From Hyperoodon ampullatus (Eukaryota > Chordata > Mammalia > Artiodactyla > Ziphiidae), in NCBI GenBank assembly GCA_949752795.1, contig OX457057.1, forward strand, positions 103,009,513 to 103,073,512: a stretch of DNA of 64,000 bases. Reading direction: 5' to 3'. Below the pieces are notes generated by a model. The model was not told where the DNA came from and made no database searches. It worked only from the letters and a program-made list of their open reading frames with translations. Within the stretch, counting starts at the first letter, position 1. Every line of letters starts with the position of its first letter. The translations under genes were made by a program, and so were the position numbers. Below are positions 55,840 to 64,000 of this stretch, piece by piece.

Positions 55840-58800
55840 CTAGATTCCACATATATGTGCTAATATACGATATTTGTTTTTCTCTTTCTGACTTACTTCA
55901 CTCTGTATGACAGTCTCTAGGTCCATATACATCTCTACAAATGACCCAGTTTCGTTCCTTTTTATGGCTGAGTAATATTCCACTGTATATGTGTACCCCA
56001 TCTTCTTTATCCATTCATCTGTCGATGGGCATTTAGGTTGCTTCCATGACCTGGCTATGGTAAATAGTGCTGCAATGAACATTGGGGTGCATGTGTCTTT
56101 TTGAATTATGGTTTTCTCAGGGTATATGCCCCGTAGTGGGATTGCAGGGTCATATGGTAATTCTATTTTTAGCTTTTTAAGGAACCTCCATACTGTTCTC
56201 CATAGTGTCTGAATCAATTTACATTCCCACCAACAGTGCAAGAGGGTTCCCTTTTCTCCACACGCTCTCCAGCATTTGTTGTTTGTAGATTTTCTGATGA
56301 AGCCCATTGTAACCGGTGTGAGATGACACCTCATTGTAGTTTTGATTTGCATTTCTCTAATGATTTGTGATGTTGAGCAGCTTTTCATGTGCCTTTTGGC
56401 CATCTTCATGTCTTCTTTGGAGAAATGTCTATTTAGGTCTTCTGCCCATTTTTGGATTGGGTTTTTTGTCTTTTTAGTATTGAGCTGCATGACCTGTTTA
56501 TATATTTTGGAGATTAATCCTTTGTCCGTTGATTCGTTTGCAAATATTTTCTCGCAATCTGAGGGTTGTCTTTTTGTCTTGTTTATAGTTTCCTTTGCTC
56601 TGCAAAAGCTTTGAAGTTTCATTAGGTCCCATTTTTTAATTTTTGTTTTTTATTTCCATTACTCTAGGAGGTGGGTCAAAAATGATCTGGCTTTGATTTA
56701 TGTCAAAGAGTGTTCTTCCCATGTTTTCCTCTAAGAGTTTTATAGTGTCTGGTCTTACATTTAGGTCTTTAATCCATTTTGAGTTTATTTTTGTGTATGG
56801 TGTTAGGTAGTATTCTAATTTCATTCTTTTACATGTAGCTGTCCAGTTTTCCCAGCACCACTTATTGAAGAGACTGTCTTTCCTCCATTGTATACCTTAG
56901 CCTCCTTTGTCATTGATTAGTTGACCATAGATGTGTGGGTTTATCTCTGGGCTTTCTATCCTGTTCTATTGATCTATATTTCTGTTTTTGTGCCGCTGCC
57001 ATATTGTCTTGATTACTGTAGCTTTGTAGTATAGTCTGAAGTCAGGGAGTCTGATTCCTCTAGCTCCGTTTCCTTCCCTCAAGATTGCTTTGGCTATTTG
57101 GGGCCTTTTGTGTCTCCATACAAATTTTAAGATTCTTTGTTCTAGTTCTGTAAAAAATGCCATTGGTAATTTGATAGGGATTGCATTGAATCTGTAGATT
57201 GCTTTGGGTAGTATAGTCATTTTCACAATATTGATTCTTCCAATCCAAGAACATGGTATATCTCTCTGTCTGTTGGTGTCATCTTTAATTTCTTTCATCA
57301 GTATCTTATAGTTTTCTGAGTACAGGTCTTTTACCTCCTTAGGTAGGTTTATTCCTAGGTATTTTATTCTTTTGGCTACAATGGTGAATTGGATTGTTTC
57401 CTTAATTTCTATTTCTGATCTTTCATTTTTAGTGTATAGGAATGCAAGAGATTTCTGTGCATTAATTTTGTATCCTGAAACTTTACCAAATTCATTGATT
57501 AGCTCTAGTACTTTTCTGGTGGCATCTTTAGGATTTTCTATGCATAGTATCCTGTCATCTGCAAACAGTGAGAGATTTACTTCTACTTTTCCAATTTGTA
57601 TTTCTTTTATTGCTTTTTCTTCTCTGATTGCCATGGCTAGGACTTCCAAAACTATATTGAATAACAGTGGCGAGGTGGACATCCGTGTCTTGTTCCTGAT
57701 CTTAGAGGAAATGCTTTCAGTTTTTCACCATTGAGAATGATGTTTGCTGTGGGTTTGTCATACATGGCCTTTATTGTGTTGAGGTAAGTTCCCTCTATGC
57801 CCACTTTCTGGAGAGTTTTTATCAGAAATCGGTATTGAATTTTGTCAGAAGCTTTTTCTGCATCTATTGAGATGATCGTATGGTTTTTATTCTTCAATTT
57901 GTTAATATCGTGTCTCACATTGATTGATTTGAATATATTAAAGCATCCTTGCATCCCTGGGATAAATTTCACTTGATCCTTTTAATGTGTTGTTTGATTT
58001 TGTTTGCTAGTAATTTGTTGAGGATTTTTGCATCTATATTCATCAGTGATATTGTTCTGTAATTTTCTTTTTTTGTATTATCTCTGTCTGGTTTTGGTAT
58101 CAGGGTGATGGTGGCCTTGTAGAATGAGTTTGGGAGTGTTCCTTCCTCTGAATTTTTTGGAACAGTTTGAGAGGATGGATGTTAGCTCTTCTCTAAATGT
58201 TTGATAGAATTCACCTGTGAAGGCATCTGGTCCTGGACTTTTGTTTGTTGGAAGATTTTTAATCACAGTTTCAATTTCATTGCTTGTGATTGGTCTGTTC
58301 ATATTTTCTATTTCATCCTGGTTCAGTCTTGGAAGTTTATACCTTTGTAAGAATTTGTCCATTTCTTCCAGGTTGTCCATTTTATTGGCATAGAGTTGCT
58401 TGTAGTAGCCTCTTAAGATGCTTTGTATTTCTGCGGTGTCTGTTGTAACTTCTCCTCTTTCATTTCTAATTTTACTGATTTGAGTCCTCTCCCTCTTTTT
58501 CTTGATGAGTCTGGCTAACGGTTTATCAATTTTGTTTATCTTCTCAAAGAACCAGCTTTTAGTTTTATTGATCTTTGTTATTGTTTTCTTTGTTTCTATT
58601 TCATTTATTTCTGCTCTGATCTTTATGATTTCTTTCCTTCTACTAACTTTGGGTTGGGTTTCCTCTTCTTTCTCTAGTTGCTTTAGGTGTAAAATTAGAT
58701 ATTTTTTTTTTTTTTTTTTGCGGTATGCGGGCCTCTCACTGTTGCGGCCTCTCCCGTTGTGGAGCACAGGCTCCGGACACGCAGGCTCAGCGGCCATGGC

Positions 58801-59843
58801 TCACGGGCCTAGCCGCTCCGCGGCATGTGGGATCTTCCCGGACCGGGGCACGAACCCGTGTCCCCTCCATTGGCAGGCGGACTCACAACCACTGCACCAC
58901 CAGGGAAGCCCCTAGATTCTTTATTTGAGATTTTTCTTGTTTCTTGAGGTCGGCTTGTATAGCTATAAACTTACCTCTTAGAATTGCTTTTGCTGCATCC
59001 CATAGCTTATGGATGTCATTTGACTCTAGGTAGTTTTTGATTTCCTCCTTGATTTCTTCAGTGATCTCCTGGGTATTTAGTAATGTCTTGTTTAGCCTCC
59101 ATGTGTTTGTGTTTTTTATGTTTTTCCCCTGTAATTTATTTCTAATCTCATAGCGTTGTGGTCAGAAAACATGCTTGATATGATTTCAATTTTCTGAAAT
59201 TTACCGAGACTTGATTTGTGACCCAAGATGTGATCTATCCTGGAGAATGTTCCATGCACACTTGAGAAGAAAGTGTAATCTGCTTTTTTCAGGTGGAATG
59301 TCCTATAAATATCAATTAAATCTACCTGGTCTATTGTGTCATTTAAAGCTTGTTTTCCTTATTAATTCTCTGTCTGGAGGATCTGTCCATTGGTGTAAGT
59401 GAGGTGTTAAAGTCCCCCACTCTTATTGTGTTACTGTCGATTTCCTCTTTTATAGCTGTTAGCATTTGCCTTAGGTATTGGGGTGCTCCTACGTTGGGTG
59501 CATATATATTTATAATTGTTATATCTTCTTCTTGTATTGACCCCTTGATCATTACTTAGTGACCTTCCTTGTCTCTTGTAAGAGTCTTTATTTTAAAGTC
59601 TATTTTATGTGATATGAGTATTGCTACTCCAGCTTTCTTTTGATTTCCATTTGCCTGGAATATCTTTTTCCATCCCCTCACTTTCAGTCTGTATGTGTCC
59701 CTAGGTCTGAAGTGGGTCTCTTGTAGACAGCATATATATGGGTCTTGATTTTGTATCCATTCAGCAAGCCTGTGTCTTTTGGTTGGAGCATTTAATCCAT
59801 TCACTTTTAAGGTAATTATCGATATGTGTGTTCCTATAACCAT
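55840..59843 (-). pseudogene. L1 ORF2 remnant, SINE-disrupted
   Basis: ORF2 normally encodes a protein of about 1,270 residues with endonuclease, reverse transcriptase and a Cys-rich end. Here the endonuclease part is readable at 59843-59556 (LQETHF motif) and 59552-59343 (VGDFNT). A CHR SINE interrupts at 58703-58912. The region ahead of reverse transcriptase is at 58700-58078. Reverse transcriptase follows at 57972-57652 and 57682-56966, with catalytic FADD present (as FADDRI, where M is usual in the fifth place). The C-terminal part runs 56622-55840 (CWWECK, with its Cys). Stops at 59553-59558, 59343 and near 56963, and frameshifts near 58150 and 57670, inactivate it. Confidence 0.95.
58703..58912 (-). 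mobile_element. CHR-type SINE (short) inside L1 ORF2
   Basis: Plus strand: T run at 58702-58720, then GCGGTATGCGGGCCTCTCAC … GGCACGAACCCGTG … CACCAGGGAAGCCCC. Read on the minus strand, this is head, A box TGGTGCAGTGG and B-box variant GGTTCGTGCC. It splits ORF2 between the endonuclease and reverse transcriptase parts. Flanks share TAGAT at 58696-58700 and 58913-58917 with partial extension, so the duplication is short or eroded. SINE and L1 share orientation. Confidence 0.95.
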
Positions 59844-59901
59844 TTTCTTAATCGTTTTGGGTTTGTTTTTGTAGGTTGTTTTCTTCTCTTGTATTTCCCA
59901 C

Positions 59902-60800
59902 TTAGAGAAGTTCCTTTAGCATTTGTTGTAGAGTTGGTTTGGTGGTGCTGAATTCTCTTATCTTTTGCTTGTCTGTAAAGCTTTTGATTTCTCCATCGAA
60001 TCTGAATGAGATCCTTGCTGGATAGAGTAATCTTGGTTGTAGATTCTTCCCTTTCATCACTTTAAATATATCATGCCACTCTCTTCTGGCTTTTAGAGTT
60101 TCTGCTGAGAAATCAGCTGTTAACCTTATGGGAGTTCCCTTGTATGTTACTTGTCATTTTTCCCTTGTTGTTTTTAATAATTTTTCTTTGTCTTTAATTT
60201 TTGTCAGTTTGATTACTATGTGTCTCAGCTTGTTTCTCCTAGGGCTTATCCTGTATGACACTCTCTGTGCTTCCTGGACTTGGGTGGCTATTTCCTTTCC
60301 CATGTTAAGGAAGTTTTTGACTATAATCTCTTCAAATATTTTCTAAAGGTTCTTTCCTTCTCTCTTCTCCTTCTGGAACCCCTATACTGTGAATGTTGGT
60401 GTGTTTAATGTTGTCCCAGAGGTCTCTTAGGCTGTCTTCATTTCTTTTCATTCTTTTTTCTTTATTCTGTTCTGCGGCAGTGAATTCCACCATTGTGTCT
60501 TCCAGGTCACTTATCTGTTCTTCTGCATCAGTTATTCTGCTATTGATTCCTTCTAGTGTATTTTTCATTTCAGTTATTTTATTGTTCCTCTCTGTTATTT
60601 AATTCTTCTATATCTTTGTTAAACATTTCTTGCATCTTCTCGATCTTTGCCTCCATTCTTTTTCTGAGGTCCTGGATCATCTTCACTATCATTAATCTGA
60701 ATTCTTTTTCTGGAAGGTTGCCTATCTCCACTTCATTTAGTTGTTTTTCTGGGGTTTTATCTTGTTCCTTCATCTTGTACATAGTCCTCTGCCTTTTCAT
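59902..60800 (-). pseudogene. L1 ORF1 remnant
   Basis: Begins with an ATG at 60800. ORF1p is the RNA-binding chaperone that coats L1 RNA. Readable parts: an N-terminal charged coiled-coil region (60800-60579 and 60568-60332, motifs such as RMEAKIEKMQEM and SRITDAEEQISDLED), then the RNA-binding and C-terminal region, recognisable to the stop at 59902-59904. A stop codon separates the first two blocks and another ends the second at 60332, so only fragments could be made. Total span is about 300 codons, slightly below the family size. Confidence 0.9.
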
Positions 60801-61697
60801 TTTGTCTATCTTTCTGTGAATGTGGTTTTTGTTCCACAGGTTGCAGGATTGTAGTTCTTCTTGCTTCTGCTGTCTGCCCCCTGGTGGATGAGTCTATCTA
60901 AGAGGCTTGTGCAAGTTTCCTGATGGGATGGACTGGTAGCGGGTAGAGTTGGGTGTTACTCTGGTGGGCAGATCTTAGTAAAACTTTAATCCGCTATTGG
61001 GTGGGGCTGGGTTCCCTCCCTGTTGGTTGTTTGCCCTGAGGTGACCCAGCACTGGAGCCTACCTGGCTCTTTGGTGTGGTTAATGGAGGACTCCAGGAGT
61101 GCTCACGCCAAGGAGTACTTCCCAGAACTTCTGCTGCCAGTGTCCTTGTCCTCGCGTTGAGCCACAGCCACCCCTCGCCTCTGCAGGAGACCCTTCAACA
61201 CTAACAGGTAGGTCTGCTTCAGTCTCCTATGGGGTCGCTGCTCTTTCCCCTGGGTCCTGATGTGCACACTACTTTGTGTGTGCCCTCCAAGAGTAGAGCC
61301 TCTCTTTCCTCCAGTCCTGTTGAAGCCCTGCAATCAAATCCCACTAGCCTTCAAAGTGTGATTCTCTAGGAATTCCTCCTCCTGTTGCTGGATCCCCATG
61401 TTGGGCAGCCTGACGTGGGACTCAGAACCTTCACTCCAGTGGGTGGCCTTCTGTGGTATAAGTGTTCTCCAGTTTGTGAGTCACCTACCCAGCAGTTATG
61501 GGATTTGATTTTATTGTGATTGCACTCCTCCTACCATCTCAGTGTGGTTTCTCCTTTGTCTTTGGATGTGGGGTATTTTTTGGTGAGTTCCAGTGTCTTC
61601 TTGTCGATGATTCTTCAGTTAGTTGTGATTCTGGTGCTCTTGCAAGAGAGAGTGAGCCCACATCCTTTTATTCCGCCATCTTGCTCTCAGTCCCCTT
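60801..61697 (-). promoter_or_regulatory. L1 5' UTR and internal promoter
   Basis: About 0.9 kb ahead of ORF1. The 5' end carries CAAGATGGCGG, which in L1 elements contains a YY1-type site that directs transcription from the first base. Further in, CCCTGAGGTGACC, GGGTGGGGCTGGG and similar text is seen on the plus strand. Whether it is still active cannot be told from sequence. Confidence 0.75.
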
Positions 61698-61800
61698 ATT
61701 TTTTTTTAAATGTCGGTTTCCTCACCGACATTTGTTAGTGTTAGTAATAGTATGCTTGTCCATATAGTTGCTGGAGGATTCAGTGTGATAGTTCCCATAA
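61698..61800 (-). repeat. MIR SINE fragment next to the L1 5' end
   Basis: Antisense MIR text from about 61716: GTTTCCTCACCGACATTTG, TTAGTAATAGTATGCTTGTC, GTTGCTGGAGGATTCAGTGT. A T-rich run (61698-61707) and one arm of a hairpin (61708-61716) lie between it and the L1. Confidence 0.6.
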
Positions 61801-61865
61801 TGAAAGTCTGATATCATCAATACCTCCTCTCAGGAAAGGCTCTGGCATCACTAAGGTGCATGTTT

Positions 61866-62105
61866 TGTTTGTTTGTTTGTTTTTGTTTTTTCTTTTTTCT
61901 TTTTTCTTTTTTTGCGGTGCACGGGCCTCTCACTGTTGTGGTCTCTCCCGTTACGGAGCACAGGCTCCGGACACGCAGGCTCAGCGGCCATGGCTCAAGG
62001 GCCCAGCCACTCCGCGGCATGTGGGATCTTCCCAGACCGGGGCACGAACCCGTGTCCCCTGTATCGGCAGGCGGACCCTCAACCAGTGCGCCACCAGGGA
62101 AGCCC
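61866..62105 (-). mobile_element. CHR-type SINE (short)
   Basis: Plus strand: (GTTT)n and T-rich tail at 61866-61912, then GCGGTGCACGGGCCTCTCAC … GGGGCACGAACCCGTGTCC … CGCCACCAGGGAAGCCC. Perfect 15-bp duplication CTAAGGTGCATGTTT at 61851-61865 and 62106-62120. The B box is the GGTTCGTGCC variant. The frames on both strands at 61817-62265 are SINE translations. Confidence 0.97.
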
Positions 62106-62120
62106 CTAAGGTGCATGTTT

Positions 62121-64000
62121 GAAGATTTAAGCTAGCATTTCCCAGAATGGTTGCCTTTGAACTTGAAGAACTGAGCAATGTGACTTCTATGGAAAGAGCT
62201 TTGGCATCCAGAGAGTACCTGGGGAGATGCTTCTGGGTGTGAGGCTCAAGTGCCCCTTGAAACACACTAGGAAGAGGGTTACCTGCTTCTTCCAGAAAAG
62301 ATGCTCTCTGCTTCCTTCCTGAGAGGGTGAAATAGGACCAACAAGCACTTGTAAGTCCTTTGCAATCTGCCCCTCCCCCACCTTTTACTCTGGGAAAATA
62401 GTCTCTTATTATATAAAGGCAGAAAATATGTCCTCCTTGCCCTTGTTGCCCTACTTTCAGATGTTTATATCATGATCATATTCATAAATCCTAGAGTGTT
62501 CAGCTGGAAGACAGCATTCTAAAAGATTGCCATGTGTGCCCCTGGATGAAGGAAACCTCTGACTTCCCAGCCTGTTCAAGAGAAAATTCCTATTAAGCAC
62601 AACTTTAGTTCTAGTACTGATTAAATATCAGCTTTTATCAACAGCTCAAATAAAATTTCCAAATCAGCAAATCAGAACATTCCGTGCACAATATATGCCT
62701 ACTTTGGCATCTGTCCTTGTCGCCACCCAGTGAGGTGGAAGCTGCCAGTGAGATCTGTTTAACTTAGCTGGAATGTTATGCTAATTGGTAGCATGGAGAT
62801 GCACAGAGGCCTGACTTTTGATCCAATGGAAACCATATAGAAACAGAATTTTGTTTTTTGGCTCCAAGACCATTGGCTCCTAGAGTCTTTCTGCTGTCAA
62901 ATCACTGCAGGGCCATTTGTTTATGGAATTTGCTGTCCAGGGTGGAACACAGTTTGGGGAAGTGAATTTAAAGAGATTTAGTCCTACAAGGATGGACTCA
63001 TATGGAAAAAGATTGCTGGGAAAATTTTTTAGGATTCTTCTGCAGATACTCCTATATGGTCTACAGATTTTGGAGGTGTGTGCACGCTCGTATGTGTGTG
63101 CATTTAAGAATACTACCGAGGCCTCACTTTACAAAAAGCCAATAGGCCAATAGGCCACAACCCAAACTTATAGAGAAAATAAGGGAGATTTTTCACATCA
63201 TAGATGCATTTTGCAATGCTCCTTAAGTGTCCAACATTTGAAGATATAAGCTGCACTATCAGGAATAAATGAACAGTGAAAAGTGAGGCACATCTGTAAG
63301 GATATTGTTAGAAAACATTTCTATAGGATAAACTAACCCTCTTGCAGAGCCCCACAAACTGAGTTTCAGAGCTTAAAACACATAAGGTATGAATCTTCAT
63401 CCTAACAAACTCTACCTTTTAACTTATTATTTGGGATAAAACATTTCACAGCTTAATAGTAAACTCAGTGTACAAGGTTATTGAGACAAGTTGCAGCCTT
63501 TTATTTGCTGGCATTTATCTGCTCCCTTGCTAGATCACTCTTTTCTTGGTCCTGGGGTTTGTTTTAGAGGTCTAACCTGGCCCCCACCCAGGCTCCATTA
63601 ACCTGTTGTTAGGTATGTGCTCTTTGTGTCTTCAGCACGCACACCCCCACCTCATTCTGTGTTCTTTGGGTGGGGCTAAGCCCACAGAATCATTGTGAAG
63701 CATGTGGCCAAAGCCAAAGGCAATCAGCATGTCACATTCTCTGGCCACAGAGACTGGTTCAGGAATAGGTATGTGGCCCTATCAGAGCCAGTGAGATGTA
63801 ATGGGATCTTGCTGGGATTTCTGGAATAGGAGATGCCTCCCTCTAGGCTGTCCTTCCAACTTGAACCTGTGGCCAATTTAGTTTCACTGGGGCATGAGAT
63901 TTTCTGAGAATGGAGCCTTGAGAGAGTAAGGAAAGCTGAGGTACTGGGAGAGAGAAACAATGTAATAATGACAGCTCTGAACACCTGTAACCAGCCATAC
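62121..64000. other. Unique sequence
   Basis: No gene or repeat recognised. A CCAATAGG unit is repeated twice in tandem at about 63138-63155. A TGCTAATT motif lies at about 62779. Open frames (for example 62917-63153 plus and 63724-63984 minus) are short and unsupported. Confidence 0.45.

Larger units (their letters stand above)
55594..61697 (-). mobile_element. Nearly full-length LINE-1, dead
   Basis: About 6.1 kb including a SINE. Reading leftward: a 5' UTR whose start (GAGAGCAAGATGGCGGAATA) is a typical L1 5' end, ORF1 remnant, intergenic spacer, ORF2 remnant, 3' UTR and an A-rich tail (poly-T on the plus strand at 55596-55610). L1 copies itself by target-primed reverse transcription through the ORF2 endonuclease and reverse transcriptase. 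This copy has stops, frameshifts and an internal CHR SINE, so it cannot move itself. No clear target-site duplication is visible. Confidence 0.95.

Noticed and set aside
45909..62105. tRNA-like sequences with A and B boxes
   Set aside because: They are heads of CHR SINEs with tails and flanking duplications, not functional tRNA genes.
1..64000. CRISPR arrays, operons, prophage or other prokaryotic systems
   Set aside because: Repeat content, CpG island and intron-like structure are mammalian; no spaced direct-repeat array is present.

Overview
The window is nuclear DNA from a placental mammal, most likely a cetacean (whale or dolphin). The best evidence is a set of tRNA-derived SINEs of the CHR type. 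They have a short body (about 210-240 bp with tail), or in one case a long 356-bp body, and three of the five carry perfect 11-17 bp target-site duplications. Short CHR SINEs this well preserved are characteristic of whales and dolphins. I saw no BovB LINE, which a ruminant window of this size would usually contain. The L2, MIR and MER5A fossils are shared by placental mammals generally.

I find no protein-coding gene I can support. The open frames are short, lack splice structure and known-family similarity, or are the decayed reading frames of a LINE-1. The one gene-like landmark is a CpG island at about 37.2-38.2 kb. It holds GC boxes, an AP-1 site, a perfect 16-bp palindrome and two strong minus-strand splice-donor matches (37714-37722 and 37214-37222). 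I read it as a promoter with a non-coding or 5'-UTR first exon transcribed leftward, so 1-37 kb may be intron or gene body. The gene is not identified.

Layout: 0-12 kb is mostly unique sequence with scattered MIRs, a degenerate triplet microsatellite (4.33-4.56 kb), a (TG)n run (6.9 kb), old L1 pieces holding a small SINE (9.7-10.4 kb) and a MER5A (11.3 kb). The 12-27 kb stretch is rich in ancient L2 and MIR, including two L2 copies over 1 kb long on the minus strand (one split by MER5A), and an L1 3' fragment that split a MIR with a 16-bp duplication (26.2-27.3 kb). From 27 to 37 kb it is mostly unique DNA with MIRs and possible regulatory sequence near 30-32 kb. After the CpG island, 38-50 kb is unique sequence plus L2/MIR and one long CHR SINE (45.9 kb). 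The 50-54 kb stretch contains a twin-primed L1 (50.8-51.5 kb) and a nest of elements inside one L2 copy (51.7-54.1 kb). A nearly full-length but dead LINE-1 occupies 55.6-61.7 kb on the minus strand, with a CHR SINE inside its ORF2 and another CHR SINE just beyond its 5' end. The last 2 kb are unique sequence.

Nothing here looks like an undescribed biological system. The informative content is the layered history of mobile elements and the orphan CpG-island promoter. All family names come from recalled consensus patterns, not from a database search. Boundaries of the ancient repeats are approximate.
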